This document shows positions 1-7,616 of a stretch of DNA of 25,615 nt, in pieces. The notes under the pieces were generated by a model. It worked only from the letters and a program-made list of their open reading frames with translations, did not search any database and had not been told where the DNA came from. The stretch's first letter is position 1. The number at the start of each line of letters is the position of its first letter. A program made the translations under genes and the position numbers. This DNA is from a virus: the IMG/VR virus record IMGVR_UViG_3300036715_000140, positions 1 to 25,615 of that record; one strand, given 5' to 3'.

Positions 1-378
1 GCAGACGCGATCGACAAGGGAGCAGAAGCCGTGCTCAGCGCTGAGTTCGCCCGCATGGACTTGCCGGTGACAAGTGTGAAGAACTACAGCACCTACGTCA
101 ACACGCTGGCGGCCAGTGCCAGCGTACCTCCGTACGCCGCCGTGGCAGAAATCACCGTGACCCCTGACGTGAAGACGCAGTTCAAGGTTAACTTCCGTCC
201 CATGCGCGTGGTGCCGAGTGAGGAGATCCTGGAGGCGATTATCAAGCGTATGGAGGCAGCAGAGAAATTGGCGCTCGAGCCGTACGAAGAAACCGCGCTG
301 CTCGACGACGGTAGCAGTGATGAAGAGGACAAGAAAGCTACTGCCCCAGCCAAGTCCAAGACGAAGAGTAAGTTCTAA
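1..378 (+). CDS. Hypothetical phage protein, C-terminal part (5' end outside the window)
   Basis: The reading frame is open from the first base of the window, so this is the last 125 codons of a longer gene; a GTG at 31 is only an internal codon as far as I can tell. The visible part has an alpha/beta-looking stretch, then a helix rich in Glu and Ala, then an acidic patch (DDGSSDEED) and a very basic tail ending in KSKTKSKF. A charged, disordered tail of this type is common in phage DNA-binding proteins, and the gene lies just upstream of the DNA polymerase, so a replication or DNA-binding role is plausible. I do not recognise the family and assign no function. The gene is followed by a non-coding gap ending in a terminator, so it closes an upstream transcript. 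Confidence 0.7.
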   Translation, partial: ADAIDKGAEAVLSAEFARMDLPVTSVKNYSTYVNTLAASASVPPYAAVAEITVTPDVKTQFKVNFRPMRVVPSEEILEAIIKRMEAAEKLALEPYEETALLDDGSSDEEDKKATAPAKSKTKSKF

Positions 379-399
379 CCACGGCTAGAAGCCTAGTGA

Positions 400-468
400 G
401 CAGCGCGGCGGTAGGATAGCATAACTGCCAAAGGGGCTGCGCTGCAATAGCCCGGGGCTGCGCCCGGG
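400..468 (+). other. Structured non-coding segment with two hairpins
   Basis: The gap 379-615 has no credible gene. Within it, GCAGCGC (400-406) pairs with GCGCTGC (439-445). Inside that stem, GGCGGT (407-412) pairs with ACTGCC (424-429) with one G-U pair, giving a 13-bp two-part stem with an asymmetric bulge. Immediately after, CCCGGG (451-456) and CCCGGG (463-468) form a second 6-bp hairpin. Neither is followed by a T-run, so they are not simple terminators. With the terminator at 501-554 this could be a structured 3' UTR or a small RNA. The pairing is visible; any function is inference. Confidence 0.4.
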
Positions 469-500
469 TCGTGGACCAACACCCTAGTTCTAGGTTCCAA

Positions 501-554
501 CCCCACGTACGCCAGACAGTTGCCAGAGACTCTAGTGCGTGGGGGCCTTTTATT
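501..554 (+). terminator. Rho-independent terminator upstream of the DNA polymerase gene
   Basis: CCCCACGTAC (501-510) pairs with GTGCGTGGGG (535-544) over 10 bp with a single U-G pair and a 24-base loop. It is followed by GCC and a T-rich run TTTTATT (548-554). This would end transcription coming from the gene that finishes at 378. A weaker inverted repeat (AGGCCC at 563-568, GGGCCT at 593-598) lies between the terminator and the polymerase ribosome binding site. I found no convincing promoter for the polymerase gene here. Confidence 0.65.
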
Positions 555-615
555 AAGAAAGCAGGCCCTGAGGATCCAGTGTGTGGAGCTCGGGGCCTAG
601 CTTTAAGGAGATTCG

Positions 616-2451
616 ATGCTGACTTACGACTACGAAACTGAGGGCATTGTAGGTAATCCTATCTACAACCCACCCAAGCCTGTGGGAGTGTCCCTCAAGG
701 TGGATGATGCCCCCAGCGAATACCTCGCCTGGGGGCATCCCACGGGGAATAACTGCAGGTGGGAGGACGCCCGCGCCCGGGTGCTGGAAGCATTCCACAA
801 GCATAAGGAACGGCTAGCGCACAACGCGCCGTTCGAATCCGCTATTGACCGAGCACACTTTGGTTGGCACAACAAGGATCCACTCAACCAGCACGACACA
901 CAGTACCTACTATTCCTGGCTGACCCGTACGCGTTCAGCTTTAGTCTTAAGCCCAGCGCGCACCGCATCCTCGGCCTGCCCCCTGACGAGCAGGATGACG
1001 TAAAGTCCTGGGTACTGACTAACGTGCCGGAGTCCAAGGCCAGCGACTGGGGCGCCTACATCTGCCGCGCTCCGGGCGACTTAGTGGGCCGCTACGCCAT
1101 TGGTGATACCGACCGCACCTACGCACTGTTCCAACATCTGTACCCCAAGGTGCTGGAGGCTGGCATGCTGGAACCATACCGGCGAGAGCAGAAACTAGCC
1201 CCCATACTCTCTGCAAGCAGTCTGCGGGGCGTACGGCTGGACTGTCAGGGACTCAGTAGGGACATTGAGGTGTACTTACGGTCCAAGCTCATGGCGGAGG
1301 ATTACATTCACCGCATGCTGGGTGACTTCAACATAGACAGCGATCGGGAGCTGGCCGAGGCTCTGGACCGTGCCGGGCAAGTGTCCAGCTGGGTACTTAC
1401 CCCCACGGGCAAGCGTAGCACTGCGCGCAAGAACCTTGTGGGACGCGTCAAGGACCCCGCCCTGCTGCACTGCCTAGCCTACAGGGGTGTGCTGGCTACG
1501 TGCCTGGGTACGTTTGCGGGGCCGTGGCTGGAGCAAGCGCTAGCCGAGGGCGGCCGGGTGCACCCGCAATGGAACCAAGTGCGCGGAGACAAGGGCGCGG
1601 ATGGCGACATGTCCGGCGCACGCACGGGGCGCATGTCTTGCCGCGGACCCAATCTACAGAACCCGCCCAACGACTTTGAAGGTCTTGTGGTCCCTACAGA
1701 CATTGAGGAGTTCTTCCTCAAGCAGGGACTTGATATTCCTATGGTCCCCCACATGCGGCGCTACCTGCTGCCGGAGGAGGGCCACATATGGATTAAGCGT
1801 GACTTCAGCGCCCAAGAGATGCGCATCATGGCCCACTTTGCCGAGGGGCGGCTGTACAGCGCATTCCGAGCAGACCCGACTACGGACCCCCACGTGGCAG
1901 TACAGAAAATGATCAAGGAACTGCTGAACATCGACATGCCGCGCAAGTTTGTGAAGATCACGGGCTTCGGCATCATGTACGGACGAGGGGTGCCTAACTT
2001 GTCCCTGGCACTGGGAGTCGACCCCGTGGAGGGTAAGCGAGTGCGGGATGCGTACTACGCTGCCCTGCCGGAGATCCAGCAACTGAGTTACGACACACGC
2101 AGCCGTGGCAAGCGGGGCCAGTTTATCCGTACGTGGGGAGGCCGGGTGTACTACCGAGAGCCAGATCCTGCACGAGATCTGTCCTACAAACTTCTCAATT
2201 ATCTCGTGCAGGGAAGTGCCGCAGACCAGACCAAGCAGTCCATCATTGATCACGACACTGAGCGTGCTCCCACAGACGTGCTGCTGGCCGCCGTGCATGA
2301 TGAAATTAATGTCAGCGCCCCCATTGACGACCGTGCCGGTGCCATGCTGCGGCTGCGCGTCGCCATGGATAAGGACCGGTTTGACGTGCCCTTCCGTAGC
2401 GAAGGGTTTAGCGGCCCCAACTGGGGCGACATTACGGAGTACGAAGTATGA
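616..2451 (+). CDS. Family A DNA polymerase with 3'-5' exonuclease domain
   Basis: This is the phage replicative DNA polymerase of the PolA/T7 type, 611 residues. The N-terminal proofreading domain shows exonuclease motif I with Asp5 and Glu7 (YDYETEG), motif II around LAHNAPFES, and motif III in YAIGDTDRTY. The polymerase domain shows motif A (DFSAQEMR, metal-binding Asp396), motif B (RKFVKITGFGIMYG, residues 443-456, with the O-helix Lys and Tyr), and motif C (HDE, residues 561-563). No 5'-3' exonuclease domain is present, as usual for phage enzymes of this type, and at 611 residues it is shorter than T7 gp5 (about 700). The ATG at 616 follows AAGGAG at 605-610 at good spacing. The stop overlaps the next start as ATGA, so it begins a translationally coupled run of replication and nuclease genes. 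Confidence 0.95.
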   Translation: MLTYDYETEGIVGNPIYNPPKPVGVSLKVDDAPSEYLAWGHPTGNNCRWEDARARVLEAFHKHKERLAHNAPFESAIDRAHFGWHNKDPLNQHDTQYLLFLADPYAFSFSLKPSAHRILGLPPDEQDDVKSWVLTNVPESKASDWGAYICRAPGDLVGRYAIGDTDRTYALFQHLYPKVLEAGMLEPYRREQKLAPILSASSLRGVRLDCQGLSRDIEVYLRSKLMAEDYIHRMLGDFNIDSDRELAEALDRAGQVSSWVLTPTGKRSTARKNLVGRVKDPALLHCLAYRGVLATCLGTFAGPWLEQALAEGGRVHPQWNQVRGDKGADGDMSGARTGRMSCRGPNLQNPPNDFEGLVVPTDIEEFFLKQGLDIPMVPHMRRYLLPEEGHIWIKRDFSAQEMRIMAHFAEGRLYSAFRADPTTDPHVAVQKMIKELLNIDMPRKFVKITGFGIMYGRGVPNLSLALGVDPVEGKRVRDAYYAALPEIQQLSYDTRSRGKRGQFIRTWGGRVYYREPDPARDLSYKLLNYLVQGSAADQTKQSIIDHDTERAPTDVLLAAVHDEINVSAPIDDRAGAMLRLRVAMDKDRFDVPFRSEGFSGPNWGDITEYEV

Positions 2452-2636
2452 AGCACTTTCTACGTGCATTTGGCTGGTCTGGCATGCTGCTAACCGGAAT
2501 GTCAAATGGAATAGCCGTATATTTAGACGTTCTACCGTATCGACTAGGCGTGGCAGCGTTTGATGGAATGCTGATAGGTGGAATGATAGTCATGCACCTA
2601 GTTGATAAGTATCTAATTTCTGGGGACCAAGAATGA
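2448..2636 (+). CDS. Small two-helix membrane protein of unknown function
   Basis: This 62-residue protein starts at an ATG inside the stop of the polymerase gene (ATGA overlap) and ends in another ATGA overlap with the following nuclease, so it is translated as part of that transcript. Two hydrophobic stretches, about residues 8-28 and 34-52 (VAAFDGMLIGGMIVMHLVD), look like membrane helices. Codon use is more AT-rich than in its neighbours. I do not recognise the family. The size and hairpin topology fit a holin or an inner-membrane host-takeover peptide, but no lysis genes lie nearby, and lodging between a polymerase and a nuclease is unusual for a holin. The tight overlaps on both sides support it as a real gene. 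Confidence 0.65.
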   Translation: MKHFLRAFGWSGMLLTGMSNGIAVYLDVLPYRLGVAAFDGMLIGGMIVMHLVDKYLISGDQE

Positions 2637-3358
2637 CTGACCTTCTTTCCAAGCCCGTGTTCCGCTGGAGCTTTAGCCAGTGGGAGTCTTACAACCAGTG
2701 CCCGCAGAAGTGGAAGTTCCAGTCTCGGATGAAGCTGCCACGCAAGCCCCCAGGTCCAGCGGCTGCACGCGGACTGCGGATGCACGACAGCGTGGAGCGC
2801 TACATTCAGGGCGAGCCAGTTAGCGTTCTGCACCCAGACATCAAGACTAAGTACATTCCAATTCTGGATGCGTTCCGCAACCACCCCAACGGGGACCGGC
2901 ACACGGAAAAGAAACTGGCGTTCGACGCTGACTGGTCCTTGTGCGGCCCCACTAGTCAGTACGCGAGCTGTATCGCGGTGCTGGATGCAGCTCGCTACTG
3001 CAAGGACGTGCGTAACACGCTCAACGATCCTCCACTTGGGGTACTGCACATTGGAGAGTGGAAGAGCGGCAAGCCCAAGGATACGCACGCGGACCAGCGC
3101 AAGCTATATGCCATGTTCGGTAAGCGGGCATGGCTGGCTGACCGCGTAGAAGTGACTACCTACTACCTGGAAGACACTGCACCCCCGCAGCGCATCGTAC
3201 TGGAGTCCGACTCTGGGTACGAGAAACTGAGACTCCTGTGGGAGGATCGTATCAGCACCATGCAGCGCGACCAAATCTGTGCCCCGCTTCCGGAGTTCTA
3301 CTGCCGGTTCTGCGACTACGCTAAGGCGTTCGGCGGACCGTGTCAGTTCGGGACATAG
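2633..3358 (+). CDS. RecB/Cas4-like PD-(D/E)XK nuclease with a four-cysteine (Fe-S type) cluster
   Basis: A 241-residue nuclease of the PD-(D/E)XK superfamily, probably acting on DNA ends or single strands in phage replication or recombination. The N-terminus has the WSFSQWESYNQCPQKW motif typical of AddB/Cas4-type proteins, with Cys23. Candidate active-site residues are His51, Asp118, and the pair Glu142 and Lys144 in GEWKSGK, followed by a DQRKLYA helix matching the Q-x3-Y motif (Gln155, Tyr159). The C-terminus has Cys224, Cys227 and Cys237. With Cys23 these match the four ligands of the 4Fe-4S cluster in AddB, Cas4 and related phage exonucleases. The start overlaps the preceding stop (ATGA). 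The family is confident; the substrate is not visible from sequence. Confidence 0.85.
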   Translation: MTDLLSKPVFRWSFSQWESYNQCPQKWKFQSRMKLPRKPPGPAAARGLRMHDSVERYIQGEPVSVLHPDIKTKYIPILDAFRNHPNGDRHTEKKLAFDADWSLCGPTSQYASCIAVLDAARYCKDVRNTLNDPPLGVLHIGEWKSGKPKDTHADQRKLYAMFGKRAWLADRVEVTTYYLEDTAPPQRIVLESDSGYEKLRLLWEDRISTMQRDQICAPLPEFYCRFCDYAKAFGGPCQFGT

Positions 3359-3364
3359 CGCGCT

Positions 3365-3685
3365 GTGCGCGAGTCCTACATAGAGGGTCGCGTAGTGTCA
3401 TGGGCCAAGGCCCATGACATTCTGCCCCTAAAGCTAAGCGCGGATAGCGACACGGGCTGGCCGGACCGATTCTGGCTGTTCTATTATCCAGCAGTAGCGT
3501 TCATCGAGTTTAAGGCCCCTGGCAAGCGGCCCCGCAAGCTCCAAGAACTGCGCATTGCTGAACTCAAGCGACGGGGCTACCCCGTGGAGGTGATTGATGA
3601 TGTCGATGCAGGAATCCAATTTCTTAAGTCTGCCCTCCTGGGTGCCCCGCAAGTACCAGGAACAGGCCGTACGGCTGGGCGTTAG
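3365..3685 (+). CDS. VRR-NUC domain endonuclease
   Basis: A 106-residue stand-alone VRR-NUC (PD-(D/E)XK) nuclease. The core motifs are an N-terminal Glu7, GWPDRFW with Asp34, EFK with Glu48 and Lys50, and Gln60 on the following helix (RKLQELRIAELKRRGYPVEVIDD). Stand-alone VRR-NUC proteins are frequent next to SNF2-type helicases in phages, and that is the arrangement here. The start is a GTG at 3365, seven bases after the previous stop, with only a weak ribosome binding site, so expression may rely on coupling. The last 89 bases overlap the helicase gene in another frame. The C-terminal tail after about residue 90 is low in recognisable features and is probably constrained mainly by that overlap. 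Confidence 0.85.
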   Translation: MRESYIEGRVVSWAKAHDILPLKLSADSDTGWPDRFWLFYYPAVAFIEFKAPGKRPRKLQELRIAELKRRGYPVEVIDDVDAGIQFLKSALLGAPQVPGTGRTAGR

Positions 3686-5009
3686 CCAAGCGTGTGCGGG
3701 GTTCCTGCTGCGCCCTGGCATGGGCAAGACCACGATCATGTACGCTATAATCAGTATACTGCTTAAGAAGAAGATCAATAAGCGAGCGTTAGTCATTGCC
3801 CCCATAAAGCCGATGTACAACGTATGGCCCCGCCAGTGCGCCGCGTGGGAGGACTTTAAGCACCTCCGCGTGGGGGTGGCACACGGCAAAGCCCGAGTAC
3901 AGGTGCTTAAGAACTCAGAGCTTGACATCGTAGTAATCAACCCTGAGGGGCTAGAGTGGCTAGAGGACCACGCGGAGTATGTGCGTGCCAACTTCGACAT
4001 ACTAGTTACCGATGAATCAACTAAGTTCAAGAACACGGGTAGTCAGCGGTTCAAGCGACTGAAGAAGCTGGTTAAGCACTTCAAGCGCAGGTACATACTC
4101 ACGGGCAGCTTTACACCCCAGGGGCTACTAGACCTGTTTGGACAGGTGTATATTCTGGACGAGGGGGCCGCATTGGGAAGATACATCACGCACTACAGGT
4201 CTAAGTACTTCTATCCTACGGACTACATGGGGTACAGCCTAGCACCGCACCCCTGGGCCGCGGAAGAGATTGCCAAGAAGATAGCCCCGCTTACTCTGGT
4301 CTTGGAGCGAGAGGGCAACTTAGTGATGCCGGAACTACTCCCCTGCAATGACATACTGGTAGATATTCCCACCGCTGCCCGCGCAAAGTACGACACTATG
4401 CTCCGAGAACTCGTTGCTAAGCTGGACACAGATGAGTTTGCTGTGGCTGCGAATGCCGCCGTGGCTACCAGCAAGTGCAGGCAAATCGCTAACGGGTTTA
4501 TGTTCACTGGCCTACGAGAAGGCGAGTGGGAGGACGTGCACACTGAAAAGATCGACGCGCTTACCGACCTTATTGACCAACTGTCTGGGGAGTCTCTACT
4601 CGTAATCTACGAGTTTACTCCGGACTTGGAAAAGTTGAAGAAGGCGCTGCCCGGCGCCCTAGTGCTGACTACCGGGAATGCCAGGAAGGATGATCAGTCT
4701 ATCGCGGTGTTCGCGGCTGGGTTGGCCCCTGTGGCGCTGGCGCAGGTCACCAGCATCAGCCTAGGCATTGACGGTCTGCAGAATGGGTGCAGTAACGTAT
4801 GCTTCTACAGTCTTACGTGGAACTTGGAGGCGTATAGTCAGACCATAGACCGAGTGTGGCGTAGTGGACAGAAGTCTCCCGTAGTGAGCGTTCATCGACT
4901 GATTGCAAAGGACACAGTAGACGAGAGGGTACTATCTGTGCTGGGGAACAAGGAGGCCACTCAGACAGACTTCCTTGCACTGCTAAAGTCCATGCGGGAT
5001 AGCGTGTAG
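3597..5009 (+). CDS. SNF2-like superfamily 2 helicase/ATPase
   Basis: A 470-residue SF2 DNA helicase or translocase of the SNF2 type, common in phage replication modules. The N-terminal ATPase lobe has a Q-motif-like RKYQEQAV, Walker A RPGMGKTT (residues 39-46), motif Ia LVIAPI, motif II DEST (139-142) and motif III LTGSFTPQ. The C-terminal lobe has motif V around SISLGIDGLQNG and motif VI QTIDRVWRSGQ (415-425), which is the SNF2 form with the arginine finger. I chose the ATG at 3597 because GGAGG at 3586-3590 sits six bases upstream; ATGs at 3600 and 3606 are alternatives. It overlaps the VRR-NUC gene by 89 bases, suggesting a nuclease-helicase pair. It ends the replication block, before a promoter-like element at 5044. 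Confidence 0.9.
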   Translation: MMSMQESNFLSLPSWVPRKYQEQAVRLGVSQACAGFLLRPGMGKTTIMYAIISILLKKKINKRALVIAPIKPMYNVWPRQCAAWEDFKHLRVGVAHGKARVQVLKNSELDIVVINPEGLEWLEDHAEYVRANFDILVTDESTKFKNTGSQRFKRLKKLVKHFKRRYILTGSFTPQGLLDLFGQVYILDEGAALGRYITHYRSKYFYPTDYMGYSLAPHPWAAEEIAKKIAPLTLVLEREGNLVMPELLPCNDILVDIPTAARAKYDTMLRELVAKLDTDEFAVAANAAVATSKCRQIANGFMFTGLREGEWEDVHTEKIDALTDLIDQLSGESLLVIYEFTPDLEKLKKALPGALVLTTGNARKDDQSIAVFAAGLAPVALAQVTSISLGIDGLQNGCSNVCFYSLTWNLEAYSQTIDRVWRSGQKSPVVSVHRLIAKDTVDERVLSVLGNKEATQTDFLALLKSMRDSV

Positions 5010-5043
5010 CTATTACAGAATGATTCTAATTACAAAATACTAC

Positions 5044-5072
5044 TTGCTGTGGGACGCTCCGTACGGCATACT
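5044..5072 (+). promoter_or_regulatory. Candidate sigma70-type promoter for the DNA-modification block
   Basis: TTGCTG (5044-5049) and CATACT (5067-5072) are separated by exactly 17 bases, the optimal spacing. The downstream part of the spacer contains CTCCGTAC. The same layout (TTG at -35, CTCCGTAC in the spacer, CATACT at -10) recurs at 8959-8987, and both copies lie in rightward non-coding gaps. The repeat of the whole arrangement makes a real promoter more likely than either copy alone would. It would drive the genes from 5103 to 8932. Confidence 0.5.
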
Positions 5073-5102
5073 GGGTACACAGTAAGACCAAGGTGCTAGT
5101 TT

Positions 5103-5417
<315 letters not shown>

Positions 5418-5882
5418 ATGGCAAAGAAGAAGCAAGTGAAGTCTGATGAAGCTTCGACCCCCGCTGCGGCAGACGCACCGCAAGCACTCGCAACCGCCCC
5501 GGCAGTTGGTGTGCGGGGTCCCAAGGGCGTGGAATTGAGCGCCAAGATCACCATTCTGGCTGCACAGAACCCCAAGCGCCTCGGCAGCAAGGCGCATGCG
5601 GTGTTTTCCAAGTACGTGGACGGCATGACCGTAGAAGCGTTCCTGGAAGCCAACGGCAACGACCCCTACACCACTCCCAACATGGTGTACGATGCCGCGC
5701 ACGGCTTTATCGCCATCGAGGGCTACAGCCCCAAGCTGGTGGAAAAGAAGGAGCCCCGCGTAAAGAAGGAAAAGCCTGTCAAGGTCCCCAAGGCCAAGAA
5801 GGTAAGGGCTGAGAAGACTGAGGAACAGGTTGTAGCCGAGTCCGAGGTTGAGCAGGCTGTGGAAGCCGAGACTATCGACTGA
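5418..5882 (+). CDS. Small basic phage protein of unknown function (lysine-rich tail)
   Basis: A 154-residue protein. I start it at the ATG at 5418, preceded by AAGGAAAG at 5401-5408, because the sequence from here (MAKKKQVKSDEAS) looks like a genuine N-terminus. The same frame is open further upstream into the degenerate gene. After an Ala/Pro-rich linker comes a compact central domain, about residues 31-100. It contains GVRGPKGVELSAKITILA and NPKRLGSKAH, then a VDGMTVEAFLEA stretch that I have seen in other phage hypothetical proteins. The C-terminus is a charged tail of Lys-Pro-Lys repeats followed by an acidic end. The shape suggests a nucleic-acid-binding accessory protein. It lies upstream of the modification genes and is separated from them by a hairpin at 5911-5931. 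Confidence 0.75.
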   Translation: MAKKKQVKSDEASTPAAADAPQALATAPAVGVRGPKGVELSAKITILAAQNPKRLGSKAHAVFSKYVDGMTVEAFLEANGNDPYTTPNMVYDAAHGFIAIEGYSPKLVEKKEPRVKKEKPVKVPKAKKVRAEKTEEQVVAESEVEQAVEAETID

Positions 5883-5910
5883 GCACAGCACCCCGAGTAA
5901 CCCTCTTTTG

Positions 5911-5931
5911 GGAGCCGCGTAGTGCGGCTCC
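5911..5931 (+). other. Perfect 8-bp hairpin just upstream of the glycosyltransferase start
   Basis: GGAGCCGC (5911-5918) and GCGGCTCC (5924-5931) form a perfect stem with a five-base loop. No T-run follows, so a strong intrinsic terminator is unlikely. The ribosome binding site (GGAG, 5933-5936) starts within two bases of the stem, so the structure could influence translation or mark an RNA cleavage site. A hairpin of the same geometry lies at 8993-9013. Confidence 0.5.
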
Positions 5932-5944
5932 TGGAGTCTTCGAA

Positions 5945-6736
5945 ATGCAAATATTCATTCCGACGATGCGTCGTATTGGTCTCCAGCATACGCTGGAAGA
6001 TCTAACTGGCGCCAGTCCGTACCCCATTACGCTCGTGTGTCCGTATGATGAGTGGGACAACTACTCCGCGGAGTATTCAACTCGTCTTGATGTGAGTACA
6101 GTATCCCCACCCAAGGGCGTTGTGGGCATTGCAGCCACGCGCCAGTGGATCATGGAACAGGCTACTGCGGATCATGTTCTGATGCTGGATGATGACTTGA
6201 CCTTTGCCAAGCGCAGACACGACGAGCCAGAGAAGTTCTGCACCCCCACGAAGGACGATCTTCGTTGGATGCTACAACAGGTCCACGCGCTGCTGCACAA
6301 GTACGCGCACGTGAGCATCGCCACCCGGGAGGGGGGAAACCGCAACACAGAGGAACTACTGCACTGCACCCGGGTAACCCGGGTTATCGGCTACGACAGG
6401 GCCAAGTTCTTCGAGGCGGGCACTGACTTCCGTAGTTCCACTGTGATGGACGATTTTGAAGCCACTCTGCACCTACTCACCCGTGGGTACGAGAACGTGA
6501 TTTTGAACAGCTTTGTGCAGAACCAGCGCGGCAGCGGAACCAAGGGCGGAGCATCTACGTACCGCACACTGGAGATGCACCGGCAGGCAGCCCTGACTCT
6601 GGCGGCGCGCTACCCTAAGTTTGTGCGCGCTGTGCAGAAGCGTACGAAGACCGCATGGGGTGGCGCTGAGCGCACCGACGTCGTCGTACAGTGGAAGAAG
6701 GCCCTGCAATGGGGCAAGGAGCACCATAGTGTCTGA
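5945..6736 (+). CDS. TET/JBP-associated-type glycosyltransferase (TAGT-like), putative DNA base glycosyltransferase
   Basis: A 263-residue GT-A-fold glycosyltransferase. The nucleotide-sugar and metal-binding acidic motif is LMLDDDLTF (Asp82-84). Other conserved-looking blocks are GIAATRQWIM (61-70), STVMDDFEATLHLL (165-178), GTKGGASTYRT (198-208) and a terminal VVVQWKKAL (246-254). These blocks, in this order, resemble the family that Iyer and Aravind described as TET/JBP-associated glycosyltransferases, which are thought to glycosylate hydroxymethylated bases in phage DNA. That assignment is from memory of motif order and needs a profile search. Context supports it, because the next two genes belong to thymine hypermodification families. 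The sugar donor is unknown; ADP-heptose made by the downstream block is a candidate. The end overlaps the next gene by 8 bases. Confidence 0.75.
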   Translation: MQIFIPTMRRIGLQHTLEDLTGASPYPITLVCPYDEWDNYSAEYSTRLDVSTVSPPKGVVGIAATRQWIMEQATADHVLMLDDDLTFAKRRHDEPEKFCTPTKDDLRWMLQQVHALLHKYAHVSIATREGGNRNTEELLHCTRVTRVIGYDRAKFFEAGTDFRSSTVMDDFEATLHLLTRGYENVILNSFVQNQRGSGTKGGASTYRTLEMHRQAALTLAARYPKFVRAVQKRTKTAWGGAERTDVVVQWKKALQWGKEHHSV

Positions 6737-7613
6737 CCATCTAACTGCTGAGCTTGTGTACTGGATTACTGAGCGCTACGCTGTAAAGCTCCGGCGCCAG
6801 GAGGGGCTAGCAAGGCCCTGGAGCGCAGACCGCATTTTCCAGACCGTGCGCTTCTGCAACGTACACCGAGAGGATGATGCTGTAACCCAGTGGATTCGTC
6901 AGAACTGGTCTGATTATCACAGCCCTGCGTGGTGGTTTGTTCTTGGTAGAACGTTGAACTACGTTCCTACTCTGGAAGACATCGTTTTCTATGGAGTAGA
7001 TTCTGTAGACGGTGCTCGCGGCGAGGACTCACTACCGACCTTGGATGGCCTTCGTGATGGTCTTAAGGCCAAGAGAGAAGCAGGAGAAAAGATATTCACC
7101 AGTGCGTACACCATCAGCACATGTGGTAAGAAGATGGACAAGATTGATTACGTGCTAGAGGTAGTCGAGGCAGTAAAGGCCGCGGATGCGATGACCCTAA
7201 CTAGGTTCCCACGAACTACCAGTCTGCAGTCTGCGTGGGAAGACCTACAGGGCATAGACGGCCTTGGCAGTTTCCTGGCCGCACAAGTGGTGGCAGATAT
7301 GAAGAACACCCGGAACCACCCCCTAGCCATGGCCCCGGACTACTGGACGTTCAGTGCCCCTGGCCCCGGCAGCCTGCGCGGTCTGAGCTGGTACTTCTAT
7401 CCGGAGGACATGAAGAATGAGCGTCAATGCGTGACCGCTGGGGGGTACGCTGTAGCGCTTAGAGAGTGTCGTGCAGAGGTTGACCCGCTGGTGGCGGCCT
7501 ACGTGCCGCGCATTTCTGATCAAGATTTCCAAAACTGCCTGTGCGAGTTCAGCAAGTACTGCAAGGTCAAGTACCTGAGCGGGCACGTGCGCAATAAGTT
7601 CCAAGGAGCATGA
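6729..7613 (+). CDS. 5-hmdU DNA kinase/amino-acid:DNA transferase helical-domain family protein (thymine hypermodification)
   Basis: A 294-residue protein of the helical family once called alpha-glutamyl/putrescinyl-thymine pyrophosphorylase, later linked to 5-hydroxymethyl-dU DNA kinases and amino-acid transferases in phages such as ViI, M6, SP10 and phiW-14. Diagnostic blocks are RPWSADRIF with RFCNVHREDD (29-50), FTSAYTIST (123-131), a helix-hairpin-helix-like DGLGSFLAAQVVADM (177-191) and TFSAPGPGSLRGL (207-219). No Walker A/P-loop is visible, so this protein alone is unlikely to be the kinase; it more likely recognises or processes the modified base in DNA. The start is a GTG at 6729 with AAGGAG seven bases upstream, overlapping the glycosyltransferase gene by 8 bases. 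Product-level function is inferred. Confidence 0.8.
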   Translation: MSDHLTAELVYWITERYAVKLRRQEGLARPWSADRIFQTVRFCNVHREDDAVTQWIRQNWSDYHSPAWWFVLGRTLNYVPTLEDIVFYGVDSVDGARGEDSLPTLDGLRDGLKAKREAGEKIFTSAYTISTCGKKMDKIDYVLEVVEAVKAADAMTLTRFPRTTSLQSAWEDLQGIDGLGSFLAAQVVADMKNTRNHPLAMAPDYWTFSAPGPGSLRGLSWYFYPEDMKNERQCVTAGGYAVALRECRAEVDPLVAAYVPRISDQDFQNCLCEFSKYCKVKYLSGHVRNKFQGA

Positions 7614-7616
7614 ATT

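Noticed and set aside
484-513. A tRNA-like 3' arm (GGTTCCAACCCC followed by a CCA-like end)
   Set aside because: The T-stem does not pair and no acceptor or anticodon arm could be built; the segment is better explained by the terminator stem.
1654-2505. A long open frame on the minus strand (283 codons)
   Set aside because: It lies opposite the DNA polymerase, whose catalytic motifs A, B and C are intact on the plus strand; the reverse protein has no recognisable motif.
5013-5041. An alternative promoter TTACAG-17 bases-AATACT
   Set aside because: The match to the -35 consensus is poor, and the overlapping downstream element at 5044 has a second copy elsewhere, which makes it the better candidate.
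6014-6030. A third copy of the CCGTACCCCAT motif inside the glycosyltransferase gene
   Set aside because: It lacks a TTG-type -35 at 17 bases and the CATACT box, and it lies within coding sequence.
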